A DNA stretch of 64,000 nt, from assembly GCF_013376105.1 (NCBI RefSeq), contig NZ_JAAMFM010000013.1:37956-101955 (forward strand), in the 5' to 3' direction. The first letter of the stretch is position 1; the number at the start of each line of letters is the position of its first letter. This DNA is from Arthrobacter wenxiniae. GTDB lineage: Bacteria; Actinomycetota; Actinomycetes; Actinomycetales; Micrococcaceae. Below the pieces are notes generated by a model, which saw only the letters and a list, made by a program, of their open reading frames with translations, was not told the DNA's origin and searched no databases. This document shows positions 53,589 to 62,210 of this stretch, in pieces. The position numbers and the translations under genes are program-made.

Positions 53589-54875
53589 GTGAGCACACAA
53601 CCCACGCGCATCTTTGTGGCGCGCCTCCTTGGATTGGACGTCTTTGACCCGCTGGGCGACCGTCTGGGCAAATTGCGGGACGTGGTGGTGCTGGGCCGCG
53701 GCCAGCAGGACAAGGCGCCCCACGCCGTCGGCATCGTCGTTGAGGTCCCGGGCAAGAAGCGCGTCTTCGTGCCCATGACCCGCCTGACGTCCATGGACCA
53801 GTCCCAGATCATCTGCACCGGGCTGGTCAACCTGCGCCGCTTTGAACAGCGCGGGGCGGAGCAGCTGGTGGTGGGCGGCATCTTCGACCGCAAGGTGACC
53901 CTGGTGGACGGCAGCGGCGACGCCGTCATCGAGGACATTGCGATGGACCAGCAGCGCAACGGCGACTGGCTGGTGACCAAGATGTTTGTGCGCCGGGGCG
54001 GCTCCACCTCGCGCCTGCGCGGCCTGCGGCGCGGCCACACGCTGCTCATCGACTGGGCCGACGCCCGCACCGACGACGCAGCGCAGCCGCAGGGCGCCAC
54101 GCATTTCGTGGCCACCCACGAGGACCTCAAGCCGGCCGACTTTGCCGACGCCCTGCAGGAAATGAGCGACAAACGCCGGGTGGAGGTTGCCAGCGAGCTC
54201 CAGGACGAACGCCTGGCGGACATCATGTCCGAACTGCCCGAGGAGGACCAGGTCACCCTGCTCTCCGCCCTGGACAGCGAGCGTGCCGCCGACGTCCTGG
54301 AGGAGATGGACCCGGACGACGCCGCCGACCTCCTGGCCGACCTCCCCCAGGCCAAGGCCGAGGAACTGCTGCTGCTCATGGAACCGGACGAGGCCAAGGA
54401 CGTGCGGCGCCTGCTCCAGTACGCGGAAGGCACGGCCGGCGCGCTCATGACCCCGGTGCCGGTGATCCTGCCGCCGGAAGCCACCGTTGCCGAGGCGCTG
54501 GCCCACGTCCGCAGCGAGGACCTCTCCCCGGCCCTGGCCTCCGCCATCTTCATCTGCCGCCCGCCGCTGGAAACGCCCACGGGACGCTTCCTGGGCGTGG
54601 TGCACATCCAGCAGCTGCTGCGCAGTGCGCCCCCCGAGCAGCTGGGCACGCTGGTGGACAAGAACCTGGAGCCGGTCTCCGACCAGGACACCCTCAGCGT
54701 CGTCAGCCACACCATGGCTTCCTACAACCTCAACTCCCTGCCGGTGGTCAGCAAGGAGGGCCGGCTGGTCGGCGCGGTGACGGTGGACGACCTCCTGGAC
54801 CACCTGCTCCCCGAGGACTGGCGCACCCACGACGACGGCGCCCCGATCAGAAAGCTGGGAGGCCGCATTGGCTGA
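53589..54875 (+). CDS. PRC-barrel, MgtE N-terminal and CBS domain protein
   Basis: A 428-residue soluble protein in three parts: a PRC-like beta domain (residues ~5-150, ARLLGLDVFDPLGDRLGKLRDVV), an MgtE intracellular N-domain (DFADALQEMSDKRRVEVASEL and LEEMDPDDAADLLADLPQAK, ~170-270), and a CBS pair (VPVILPPEATVAEALAHV, LNSLPVVSKEGRLVGAVTVDDL). MgtE channels use the same N and CBS parts to sense Mg2+, but the transmembrane channel is absent here, so it may be a magnesium sensor without transport. GTG start. It overlaps the DUF1003 gene. Confidence 0.88.
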   Translation: MSTQPTRIFVARLLGLDVFDPLGDRLGKLRDVVVLGRGQQDKAPHAVGIVVEVPGKKRVFVPMTRLTSMDQSQIICTGLVNLRRFEQRGAEQLVVGGIFDRKVTLVDGSGDAVIEDIAMDQQRNGDWLVTKMFVRRGGSTSRLRGLRRGHTLLIDWADARTDDAAQPQGATHFVATHEDLKPADFADALQEMSDKRRVEVASELQDERLADIMSELPEEDQVTLLSALDSERAADVLEEMDPDDAADLLADLPQAKAEELLLLMEPDEAKDVRRLLQYAEGTAGALMTPVPVILPPEATVAEALAHVRSEDLSPALASAIFICRPPLETPTGRFLGVVHIQQLLRSAPPEQLGTLVDKNLEPVSDQDTLSVVSHTMASYNLNSLPVVSKEGRLVGAVTVDDLLDHLLPEDWRTHDDGAPIRKLGGRIG

Positions 54876-55455
54876 AAGGCACCACACCAAGGGCGGCGGC
54901 CTCGACACGCCAATGGAGCTGAAGTCGCGGCTCCTGCCAAACCTTGCCGGCGACCCGGACCTCTTTGGCCGCTTCGCCGAACGCTTTGCCCGCTACATGG
55001 GCACGGCGAACTTCCTGCTGTACATGACCGTCGTCGTGATCGTCTGGATTGCCCTGAACGTCGTGGGGCTGTTCGGGCTCAAGTGGGACCCGTACCCGTT
55101 CATCCTGCTCAACCTGTTCTTCTCCACCCAGGCCTCCTACGCCGCGCCGCTGATCCTGCTCGCCCAAAACCGCCAGGACGACAGGGACAGGGTCCAGATC
55201 GAGCAGGACCGCACGCGCAATGAACGCAACCTCGCGGACACCGAATACCTGACCCGCGAGGTCGCCGCACTGCGCATTTCACTGCGCGAAGTGGCCACCC
55301 GCGACTTCGTCCGCTCCGAACTGCGCAGCCTCCTGGAGGAGCTCATCAACATCTCCGACGACGACGCCGAGCCCGTCCGCGAGCCCCGCACGTCCCGGAA
55401 CCCCGCCACCCAGGCGCTCAAGACCGTCCCCGCAAAACGCCCCGCCAACCCCTAA
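54868..55455 (+). CDS. DUF1003-family membrane protein
   Basis: A 195-residue protein with two transmembrane helices (MGTANFLLYMTVVVIVWIAL and FILLNLFFSTQASYAAPLIL) separated by the GLKWDPYP loop, and a coiled-coil-like charged C-terminal half (DRDRVQIEQDRTRNERN and onwards). This is the DUF1003 pattern; function unknown. TTG 54868 overlaps the preceding gene's stop and fits the family start. Often found beside the MgtE_N-CBS gene. Confidence 0.88.
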   Translation: MAERHHTKGGGLDTPMELKSRLLPNLAGDPDLFGRFAERFARYMGTANFLLYMTVVVIVWIALNVVGLFGLKWDPYPFILLNLFFSTQASYAAPLILLAQNRQDDRDRVQIEQDRTRNERNLADTEYLTREVAALRISLREVATRDFVRSELRSLLEELINISDDDAEPVREPRTSRNPATQALKTVPAKRPANP

Positions 55456-55467
55456 GGCCAGCACCAC

Positions 55468-56595
55468 ATGTCCGCTCCGTCCCCCGAATCCCTCCACGCC
55501 GCCCTCGCCACGGTCATCGATCCCGAACTGCGCCGGCCCATCACGGAGCTGGGCATGGTCGAGTCCGTGGAGGCGTTCGACGGCGGACGGGTGCGCGCCG
55601 TCGTACGCCTCACCATTGCGGGGTGCCCCCTGAGGGGCACCATCACCAAGGACGCCACCAACGCCCTGATGAAGGTGGACGGCGTCACGGGCGTCGACGT
55701 GGACCTGACCGTCATGACGGCGGAACAGCGCGCCGAACTGAAGGAAAGGCTCAAGGGCACCAACCCCCAGCGCGGCATCCCGTTCAACGCGGAGTCGTCG
55801 CTGACGCGGGTGTACGCGGTGGCCAGCGGCAAGGGCGGGGTCGGCAAGTCCTCGGTGACGGTCAACCTGGCGTGTGCCCTGGCGGCCAGGGGGCTGCGCG
55901 TGGGCATTGTGGACGCGGACATTTACGGCTTCTCCGTGCCGGCGCTCATGGGGATCACGCAGGCGCCCACCCGCGTGGACGAAATGATCCTGCCGCCCGT
56001 GGCCCATGGCGTCAAGGTCATTTCCATCGGCATGTTCGTCAGCGGCAACCAGCCCGTCGCCTGGCGCGGCCCCATGCTGCACCGGGCCCTGGAGCAGTTC
56101 CTGACCGACGTGTACTTTGGCGACCTGGACGCCCTGTTCCTTGACCTGCCCCCCGGCACCGGGGACGTGGCCATCTCAGTGGCCCAGCTGCTGCCGAAGG
56201 CGGAAATCCTGGTGGTCACGACCCCCCAGGCCGCCGCCGCGGATGTCGCCGAGCGCGCAGGGGCCATTGCCGTCCAGACGGGCCAAAAGGTGGCCGGGGT
56301 CATCGAGAACATGTCATTCCTGACGCTTCCGGACGGCAGCACGATGGAGCTGTTTGGCTCGGGCGGTGGCGAGGTCCTGGCCAAGCGGCTGACCCAGACC
56401 GTCAATGCGCCCGTGGAGCTGCTGGGCCAGATTCCGCTCGATGTTGCGCTGCGCGAGGGCGGGGACATTGGCGCCCCCATTGTGCTGGCGAACCCGGAGT
56501 CGCCGGGCGCCGCGGCGCTGCTGGACATCGCCGGGAAGCTGGCGGTCCGCCCCCGCGGGCTGGCCGGCCTGCCGCTGGGCGTCACCCCGCGCTAA
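55468..56595 (+). CDS. Mrp/NBP35-family P-loop ATPase
   Basis: A 375-residue ATPase with an N-terminal DUF59/MIP18 domain (residues ~8-85) and a deviant Walker A GKGGVGKSS at about residue 120-128, VDADIYGFSVP, and DLPPGTGDVAISVAQ. Mrp/ApbC proteins carry iron-sulfur clusters to target proteins using a C-terminal CxxC. That motif is absent: the region where it would lie reads NMSFLTLPDGSTMELFG. So cluster transfer is unproved. It starts 12 bases after the DUF1003 gene, in the same run. Confidence 0.9.
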   Translation: MSAPSPESLHAALATVIDPELRRPITELGMVESVEAFDGGRVRAVVRLTIAGCPLRGTITKDATNALMKVDGVTGVDVDLTVMTAEQRAELKERLKGTNPQRGIPFNAESSLTRVYAVASGKGGVGKSSVTVNLACALAARGLRVGIVDADIYGFSVPALMGITQAPTRVDEMILPPVAHGVKVISIGMFVSGNQPVAWRGPMLHRALEQFLTDVYFGDLDALFLDLPPGTGDVAISVAQLLPKAEILVVTTPQAAAADVAERAGAIAVQTGQKVAGVIENMSFLTLPDGSTMELFGSGGGEVLAKRLTQTVNAPVELLGQIPLDVALREGGDIGAPIVLANPESPGAAALLDIAGKLAVRPRGLAGLPLGVTPR

Positions 56596-56640
56596 TCCGT
56601 TGGAGATAATGGTCCCGAACGGTCTCGAACGCGCGCAGCG

Positions 56641-57060
56641 TCAGGTTGCTTCCAGGTCGAACGGGGCGCGCTGGCCCTCGGCCAGACGCTGCATCACGGG
56701 GGCCTTCGGCGCAGCTTCCACCGCAGTTTCATCGCCGTCCTTGCCCATCATGGAGGCAATGGCGGCACCGGGGGCGGCCTTCAGGGAGTTGAGGGCCGCG
56801 ACGTCGTCGTCGTCCAGGAGGGCTTCGCGGATGATGCGGCGGGGATCATACTGGCGCGGGTCCAGCTTCTTCCAGTCGATCTCGTCGATGTCCAGCCCGG
56901 ATTCTTCCCTGATGGTTTCGCGCGCGCCGGAAGCCATCCTGCGAACCTCCCGGATCAGGTTCTTGAGCTTCTCCACATAGCCCGGGAGGCGCGCGGGGCC
57001 GATCACCAGGAGCGCCACAATGACAATCAGGACCAGCTCGGGGGTATTGATACCAAACAC
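56641..57060 (-). CDS. tatB: Sec-independent protein translocase TatB
   Basis: A 139-residue protein with the TatA/B-type start: MFGINTPELVLIVIVALLVIGPARLPGYVEKL, a single transmembrane helix followed by a GPxxLP hinge and an amphipathic helix, then a longer charged tail. TatB helps TatC recognise twin-arginine signals. The GTG start at 57060 fits the family. In actinobacteria it follows sigE, as here; 69 bases separate them. Confidence 0.93.
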   Translation of the reverse strand: MFGINTPELVLIVIVALLVIGPARLPGYVEKLKNLIREVRRMASGARETIREESGLDIDEIDWKKLDPRQYDPRRIIREALLDDDDVAALNSLKAAPGAAIASMMGKDGDETAVEAAPKAPVMQRLAEGQRAPFDLEAT

Positions 57061-57129
57061 GTTAGGAAGATTACCCTCTCGAGACTAAAAGCAACGATTC
57101 CGAACACCTTTTGACACGGGCACCCATGC

Positions 57130-57762
57130 CTAGCGGGCACCGGCAATCCGCGGCAGCTTCAGCAGCGGCTTCTTCGGCGGCCGCACATCCTTGCCGCGCC
57201 CCGGCGCCAGGTCCGCCAGCGACTCGCGCAGCATGGCGCGGCCGCGGTGGATGCGGGAGCGGACGGTGCCCAGCTTGATGTCCAGTGCGTGGGCCACCTC
57301 GTCGTAGGACAGCCCCTCCATGTCGCACAGGACCACGGCGGCCCGGAAGTCCGGCGGCAGCGCCTCCAGGGCGGCGGCAATGTCGACGTCGAGGTTGTTG
57401 AATTCAAAGGTTCGTTCGGGGCCGGGGTCGGCGCCGGCGAGCCGCGACTCGGCATCCTCCGCCAGCGGGTCGAAGCGGATCCGCTGCTTGCGGCGCGCCT
57501 GGTCCAGGAAAAGATTGGTGGTGATGCGGTGCAGCCAGCCGTCCAGCGTGCCGGGCTTGAATTTGGCCAGGGAACGGAACGCGCGGACAAACACCTCCTG
57601 GGTGAGGTCCTCGGCGTCGTACTTGTTGCCGGTCAGGCGGTAGGCAAGGCGGAAGACTTTCGCCGAGTGGTTGGTGACAACCTCGTCCCACGACGGGGGC
57701 GTCCACTGCGGGTCGGCAGCGGAAACGGCAGTCGAAACTGCTGGGCTGGGAACCTGACCCAT
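57130..57762 (-). CDS. sigE: ECF RNA polymerase sigma factor SigE
   Basis: A 210-residue ECF sigma factor. Region 2 is [29 protein letters not shown] (about residues 38-66) and region 4 is [42 protein letters not shown] (~143-185). The cell-envelope stress sigma SigE is usually followed by a zinc anti-sigma gene before tatB; here nothing of that size fits in the 69-base gap, so the regulator must be elsewhere or lost. It diverges from an O-methyltransferase gene with 171 bases between. Confidence 0.93.
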   Translation of the reverse strand: MGQVPSPAVSTAVSAADPQWTPPSWDEVVTNHSAKVFRLAYRLTGNKYDAEDLTQEVFVRAFRSLAKFKPGTLDGWLHRITTNLFLDQARRKQRIRFDPLAEDAESRLAGADPGPERTFEFNNLDVDIAAALEALPPDFRAAVVLCDMEGLSYDEVAHALDIKLGTVRSRIHRGRAMLRESLADLAPGRGKDVRPPKKPLLKLPRIAGAR

Positions 57763-57933
57763 GGCTGCACCTCAATTCTTGCGGCTCGAAACAAACCTCC
57801 CCGGCGAGTTGCCGCCGGGTTCCCATATTCTGCCAAAAGAAACTGGCTTTTTGCTGTGCAAATGGGAAATTCAGCCCACGGCGCAGGCAGTAGGCTAGAG
57901 GAATCCGCCGCAACAGTTTAGGAAACACCACCC

Positions 57934-58566
57934 ATGAGCGCCGACAAGTCCACCAGCTGGTCCTACGCGGAGGGCCTCCCTGTGGAAGATGACGTCCTTC
58001 GCCGCGCCCGCGAACGCTCCCACGAGCTGGGCCTGTTCCCCGTCACGCACGGTGTTGCCGCGGCGCTGACGGTGCTGGCTGCCTCCTCGAAGGCCCAGAC
58101 CGTGGTGGAGGTCGGCACGGGGGCCGGTGTTTCCGGTGTGTCCCTGCTGCGCGGGCTGGGCCCGCGTGCGGTCCTGACAACCATCGACCCCGACGTGGAC
58201 CACCTGAAGGCGGCGCGCGAGGCGTTCAACGAGTCGGGCTCGCCTGCCAACCGGACGCGCACCATCTCGGGCCGCGGCCAGGACGTGCTGCCGCGGCTGA
58301 CGGACGCGGCCTACGACCTTGTCTTCATCGACGCCGACAAGCCCAGCTTTCCCGCCTATGTGGAGCAGGGCATCCGGCTGCTGAAGTCCGGCGGGCTGCT
58401 GGTGGTCAACGACGCCCTGGACAAGGACAGGGTGTCCGATCCCGCCATCCGCGAGGCCAGCACCGTGGTGCTGCGCAAGGTGGGCAAGCTGGTCCGGGAC
58501 AACAAGTCGCTGATCTCGGCGATGCTGCCCACCGGCGACGGCCTGCTGCTCGCCGTCAAGCGCTGA
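57934..58566 (+). CDS. Class I SAM-dependent O-methyltransferase
   Basis: A 210-residue protein with the AdoMet motif VVEVGTGAGVSGVSLLRGL at residues ~53-71, an acidic loop TTIDPDVDHLKAAREAF, and the metal-site YDLVFIDADKPSFPAYVE, typical of caffeoyl-CoA-type O-methyltransferases. Its substrate is unknown. It stands between sigE and the DUF3117 gene, converging on the latter. This neighbourhood is conserved in actinobacteria. Confidence 0.93.
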   Translation: MSADKSTSWSYAEGLPVEDDVLRRARERSHELGLFPVTHGVAAALTVLAASSKAQTVVEVGTGAGVSGVSLLRGLGPRAVLTTIDPDVDHLKAAREAFNESGSPANRTRTISGRGQDVLPRLTDAAYDLVFIDADKPSFPAYVEQGIRLLKSGGLLVVNDALDKDRVSDPAIREASTVVLRKVGKLVRDNKSLISAMLPTGDGLLLAVKR

Positions 58567-58591
58567 GCTGCGCCCGGCCCGCACCTGGCAT

Positions 58592-58643
58592 CGGACCGTG
58601 GTCCGGCCCTTAAACGCCAAGCGGGGCAGCTTGGCCGCCCCGC
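58592..58643. terminator. Two hairpins between convergent genes
   Basis: CGGACC-GT-GGTCCG at 58592-58605 is a six-pair stem, and GCGGGGC at 58621-58627 pairs with GCCCCGC at 58637-58643. They lie between the ends of the O-methyltransferase and DUF3117 genes and could end transcription from either side. Confidence 0.4.
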
Positions 58644-58669
58644 AGGTCAATCGTTGGTGGTTGCCCGAA

Positions 58670-58837
58670 CTACTCGGTCACACCGACCAGGCACTCCTTG
58701 AGGCTGCTGGCCTCGTCGGCGTTCATTTCCACCACAAGGCGTCCGCCGCCTTCCAGTGGCAGCCGCAGGATCAGGCTACGCCCTTCCTTGGTCACTTCCA
58801 TTGGACCGTCGCCGGTTCTGGGTTTCATGGCCGCCAT
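58670..58837 (-). CDS. DUF3117-family small protein
   Basis: A 55-residue protein reading MAAMKPRTGDGPMEVTKEGR, then SLILRLPLEGGGRLVVEMN and ending CLVGVTE, the highly conserved actinobacterial DUF3117 family (exact family length 55). GGGGAAG lies upstream of ATG 58837. The protein is probably a small structural or regulatory protein of unknown function. It converges on the O-methyltransferase gene. Confidence 0.95.
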   Translation of the reverse strand: MAAMKPRTGDGPMEVTKEGRSLILRLPLEGGGRLVVEMNADEASSLKECLVGVTE

Positions 58838-58993
58838 AAGGACTTCCCCTTTTCATAGTTCGAACCCACAGGCCTGCGGGGCATTCCCCACATGCAGGTT
58901 CGTGTTGTATCCCTCACAATCCATTATTCCGTATTTCCGGTGCCGGGTGCTAATCGGGGCCGCCTTGCGGCCGGACGGAAAGGCCATTGGTCG

Positions 58994-60280
58994 TCACGGC
59001 GGCCAGGCCTGGCCGGTACTGACCGCCGAAAGCTGCCAGAGCCACACAACCCACACCAGCTGCAGGACGGCAAACATGGCCAGCACAGCCCACCTGTACG
59101 CCCGGCTGGCGGAAATGAACGCGGCGGCCAGCGCCAGCGGGAACAGCGGCAGCATCATCCGAAAGGTGCTGGACTGCGGGTCCAGGACGGCCAGCAGGTA
59201 CAGCAGGTAGACGGCGCACCACAGGCGAAGTTCCGTGCCGATGCGCCGCACGGAGCCGGAATTCAGGTACAGCGCGGCCAGCGCCACGAGCAGGACCGGC
59301 AGCAGCGGACCCAACCACGGGCCCGCCAGGGAGACGCCCGCGTCAAACCACGGCTTGAACAGCACCAGGTGCGTTCCCCGCCAGGCTGTTTCGGTGTCCG
59401 CATAGGCGCCGGGCTCCCCCGTGACCCACCACGCGAGCAGCATCCACGCGAACGCCATGACGGTGCTGGCGGCCAGCAGGGCCAGCCCCGCGAGCGCCTC
59501 CCGCTGCGGGAACCGCTCGCGGCGGCGCCGCCTCCAGCGCAGCGCCAGGTGGACGCCGACGACGGCGGCGAACGGCACCCCCGCCGGCCGCGAGAGGCAC
59601 AGCAGCACCACCACCGGCACGGCGGACCAGTACCGGTGGCGGATGAGCAGGTACAGGGCGGCGGCCAGCAGGAGAGTGCTCAGCGACTCCGCGTACGCCA
59701 CCTGCAGCACCGGCGACGCCGGAAAGGTGGCAAAGAACGCCACGCCCCACAGCGCCGTGCCGGGCGCGGCGAAGCGCCGAAACAAGAGGTAGATCACGAG
59801 TGCCGCCGCAAAGCCGGCCCCGGTGGCCACCAGCGGGCCCGCCACCGCCCACGGCAGCCCGGTCACGGCGTTCAGGCCCCGCGCGAGCAGTGGAAACAGG
59901 GGATAGAAGGCCCATTGGTTGGGCTGCGCCGTGCCGTCCGGGTTGCGCGGAATGGTGGCCGGGTAGCCGCCGTCGAAGATGCGCTCGTACCAGCCGGCGT
60001 CCCAGCGGTCAATGAAGGCCAGGTAGTCCGGCCGCGCACCGGACCAGGGCGATTCCGCGGCGTGGTAGGCCGCCCCCGCCAGAATGGCGAAGGAGACCAG
60101 GCGCGCCGCGCCGTAGGCAAGGGACACTTTCACCCACCACGGCGCCCGCCGCAGGGGTGCCAGCAGCCGGCGCGCCGCGGCGTACATCAGTTCGTTCACG
60201 GTGGCGGGGCCCCGCGTCCGCCCCGGCTTCCGCCCGGCGCCTTCCGTCACGGCCGGGTCAGTGATTCCGCCACCCAGCAT
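58994..60280 (-). CDS. PIG-V-like mannosyltransferase
   Basis: A 428-residue membrane protein with about eleven hydrophobic segments and the early FIDRWDAGWYERIFDGGY loop, where a catalytic Asp is expected, followed by NQWAFYPLFPLLARGL. This fits the GPI-mannosyltransferase PIG-V-like group that in actinobacteria modifies cell-wall or lipid-linked glycans with polyprenol-phosphate mannose. Its acceptor is unknown. The start region overlaps the upstream tag gene by 34 bases; a later start (MYAAARRL) is possible. Confidence 0.85.
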   Translation of the reverse strand: MLGGGITDPAVTEGAGRKPGRTRGPATVNELMYAAARRLLAPLRRAPWWVKVSLAYGAARLVSFAILAGAAYHAAESPWSGARPDYLAFIDRWDAGWYERIFDGGYPATIPRNPDGTAQPNQWAFYPLFPLLARGLNAVTGLPWAVAGPLVATGAGFAAALVIYLLFRRFAAPGTALWGVAFFATFPASPVLQVAYAESLSTLLLAAALYLLIRHRYWSAVPVVVLLCLSRPAGVPFAAVVGVHLALRWRRRRRERFPQREALAGLALLAASTVMAFAWMLLAWWVTGEPGAYADTETAWRGTHLVLFKPWFDAGVSLAGPWLGPLLPVLLVALAALYLNSGSVRRIGTELRLWCAVYLLYLLAVLDPQSSTFRMMLPLFPLALAAAFISASRAYRWAVLAMFAVLQLVWVVWLWQLSAVSTGQAWPP

Positions 60281-60834
60281 CCGGGCTGGTGGTCGTTGGC
60301 CAGGCCCACCGCCTGCATCATGGCATAGGCGGTGGTCGGCCCCACGAAGGAAAAGCCGCGCTTCTTCAGCTCCCTTGCCAGCGCGGCGGACTCCGCCGTC
60401 TTCGCGGGTATCGGCCCGCCGGCCGGCCGCGGGGCCGCCGGTGCGTGCGCCTGCAGCAAGGAGCCCAGGGTGGTGCCTTCCGGGAGCGCCAGAATGGCCC
60501 TGGCGTTTCCTATGGTGGCGTTGATCTTCATCAGGTTGCGCACAATGCCGGCGTCGGCCATCAGCCGGTCAACGTCCGGCTGGCCGAAGTCCGCGACCGC
60601 CGCGGGGTCAAAGTTGGCGAAGGCGGCCCGGAAGGCGCTGCGCTTGCGCAGGATGGTGATCCAGCTCAGCCCCGACTGGAACGCCTCGAGGCTGAGCCGT
60701 TCAAAAAGCTCCCGTTCGCCGGTGACGGGCCGTCCCCATTCCTCGTCGTGGTAGCGCTGGTACGCCTGGTCGGATTCAATGCCGGCCCACGCACACCGCG
60801 CTTTCCCGTCCGCCCCCACTACAACTGCCGCCAT
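60247..60834 (-). CDS. tag: DNA-3-methyladenine glycosylase I
   Basis: A 195-residue repair glycosylase. Zinc ligands are C14 (ARCAW), H29 (YHDEEWG), H182 and C186 (NDHQPGCW); the substrate pocket includes LSLEAFQSGLSWITILRKR with the catalytic Glu-type region, and RGFSFVGPTTAYAMMQAVG. It removes 3-methyladenine from DNA. Length fits E. coli Tag. It overlaps the mannosyltransferase gene by 34 bases and lies two bases from the DivIVA-domain gene. Confidence 0.95.
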   Translation of the reverse strand: MAAVVVGADGKARCAWAGIESDQAYQRYHDEEWGRPVTGERELFERLSLEAFQSGLSWITILRKRSAFRAAFANFDPAAVADFGQPDVDRLMADAGIVRNLMKINATIGNARAILALPEGTTLGSLLQAHAPAAPRPAGGPIPAKTAESAALARELKKRGFSFVGPTTAYAMMQAVGLANDHQPGCWVAESLTRP

Positions 60835-60836
60835 GG

Positions 60837-61280
60837 TCAGGCTTCCTTTCCCGGTTCGACGCCGGACGTGTCCCCCTGGGCGGTCCCGCCGCCCTGGGCG
60901 GTACAGCCGCGTTCAGCGGCTGTACCGGAAGACGCCTTGGCAAGGTGCCCGCGGTCGGGGGTGGCGCCGTCGTGCTTAAGCCCGGCGGCGGGGGCTTCCA
61001 GCTCGGCAATCCTCGCGTCCCTGGCGGACAGTTCGTCACGGAGCCGGTCAAGGACCTGATCCACCTGGTCCATGCGGTAGCCGCGCAGGCCCAGCCCGAA
61101 CCGTACCTTGTCGACGTCGTCCGGCGCCGGGGCCGGAGGCAGCAACACGGGCGGCAGGCTGGCGACTGGCGCCTGGAGCCCGTCGGCGTAAACGTCGCCG
61201 TCCGGCCGCCTGAGACCCACCACGTACACGGCCACCGCGGCCGCGAGCATGACGGCGAGGAAGATCAGGAAGTAGCTCAC
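60837..61280 (-). CDS. DivIVA-domain membrane protein
   Basis: A 147-residue protein with one N-terminal transmembrane helix (YFLIFLAVMLAAAVAVYVVGL, residues 3-22), a Pro-rich linker and the DivIVA core FGLGLRGYRMDQVDQVLDRLRDEL (residues ~61-84), which binds curved or septal membrane in Wag31/DivIVA proteins. The tail is disordered. The short coiled coil suggests a small pole-associated protein. It is placed two bases before tag. Confidence 0.88.
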   Translation of the reverse strand: MSYFLIFLAVMLAAAVAVYVVGLRRPDGDVYADGLQAPVASLPPVLLPPAPAPDDVDKVRFGLGLRGYRMDQVDQVLDRLRDELSARDARIAELEAPAAGLKHDGATPDRGHLAKASSGTAAERGCTAQGGGTAQGDTSGVEPGKEA

Positions 61281-61297
61281 CCCTCAATGGTGCCAGA

Positions 61298-62077
61298 TCA
61301 TGCCCGCGGCACGGCCCCAACCTTGGTGCCGGCCTCCCCGGCCATGACCAGGGACACGGCCTCCTCCGGGGTGTCGGCCAGCTGGACAATGTCCATGTCG
61401 CCCGGGGAGACCAGGCCTTCCGCCACCATGGTGTCCCGGATCCAGTCCAGCAGCGGGGACCAAAAAGCCGTGTCCACCAGCACGATCGGGAATTGGGTGA
61501 CCTTGCTGGTCTGCACCAGCACCATGGCCTCAAACAGTTCGTCAAGGGTGCCCAGGCCGCCGGGGAGCACCACGAAGCCCTGCGCGTACTTGACGAACAT
61601 GGTCTTGCGGGCAAAGAAGTAGCGGAAGCCCACGCCCAGCGCCACCCACTGGTTCATGCCCTGCTCGAACGGCAGCTCGATCCCCAGGCCGATGGACAGG
61701 CCGCCGGCCTCGCTCGCGCCGCGGTTGGCGGCCTCCATGGAGCCGGGCCCGCCGCCGGTGATCACGGCGACGCCGGCCTCCACCAGAAGCCGGCCCACGT
61801 CCACGCCTGTCTGGTAGTGCGGGCTGTCCGGCTTGGTGCGGGCGGAGCCGAACACGCTGATGGCCGGGCCGATCTCGGCCAGCGAGTCGAAGCCCTGGAC
61901 AAATTCGCTTTGGATCCGCATCACGCGCCACGGATCGGTGTGCGTAAAGTCGCTGCTTGGAGGGGTGTCCAACAGCCGCGAATCCGCCGTGGACCCTGCC
62001 GGCACACCTGTCGTCCAGCTGCCGAAGCGCTTCGTCAGGGGACGGGAGGGCCTGCTGGATCCTGTGGGTGCACTCAT
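61298..62077 (-). CDS. LOG-family protein (TIGR00730 Rossmann-fold)
   Basis: A 259-residue protein with the family motif PGGLGTLDELFE and an upstream GGGPGSMEAANRGA. LOG proteins are cytokinin riboside monophosphate phosphoribohydrolases or related nucleotide hydrolases. The ATG at 62077 gives a leader of about 60 residues before the domain. It diverges from gluA, with an AACGCGTT palindrome between. Confidence 0.92.
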   Translation of the reverse strand: MSAPTGSSRPSRPLTKRFGSWTTGVPAGSTADSRLLDTPPSSDFTHTDPWRVMRIQSEFVQGFDSLAEIGPAISVFGSARTKPDSPHYQTGVDVGRLLVEAGVAVITGGGPGSMEAANRGASEAGGLSIGLGIELPFEQGMNQWVALGVGFRYFFARKTMFVKYAQGFVVLPGGLGTLDELFEAMVLVQTSKVTQFPIVLVDTAFWSPLLDWIRDTMVAEGLVSPGDMDIVQLADTPEEAVSLVMAGEAGTKVGAVPRA

Positions 62078-62139
62078 GCCACTAAGGCTACGTGAATCCC
62101 CCAGTGCGCGCGGGCCGGAAAAGTGCGGGCGAGGTATCG

Positions 62140-62147
62140 AACGCGTT
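62140..62147. promoter_or_regulatory. Palindrome between the LOG gene and gluA
   Basis: AACGCGTT is an eight-base perfect palindrome within TATCGAACGCGTTACGAT, whose flanks are roughly symmetric. It lies 71 bases before gluA and 63 before the LOG gene, a possible site for a regulator. Weak evidence from position alone. Confidence 0.3.
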
Positions 62148-62173
62148 ACGATCACCGCGGAACCGTGAAGGAG

Positions 62174-62204
62174 TTTCACTTGGCCGCGGATTGTTGGATA
62201 GATT
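62174..62204 (+). promoter_or_regulatory. Candidate gluA promoter giving a leaderless message
   Basis: TAGATT at 62199-62204 is a good -10 box only six bases before the gluA ATG, so transcription from it would begin at or next to the start codon. TTTCAC at 62174-62179 is a weak -35 with 19-base spacing. No ribosome site precedes gluA, which fits leaderless translation, common in actinobacteria. Confidence 0.4.
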
Positions 62205-62210
62205 CGCTTC

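Noticed and set aside
53298..54908. Minus-strand ORF of 536 codons
   Set aside because: It covers the MgtE_N-CBS gene in reverse; no motif and His/Gly-rich artefact composition.
58892..60328. Plus-strand ORF of 478 codons
   Set aside because: Arg/Gln/Gly-rich antisense frame of the mannosyltransferase gene.
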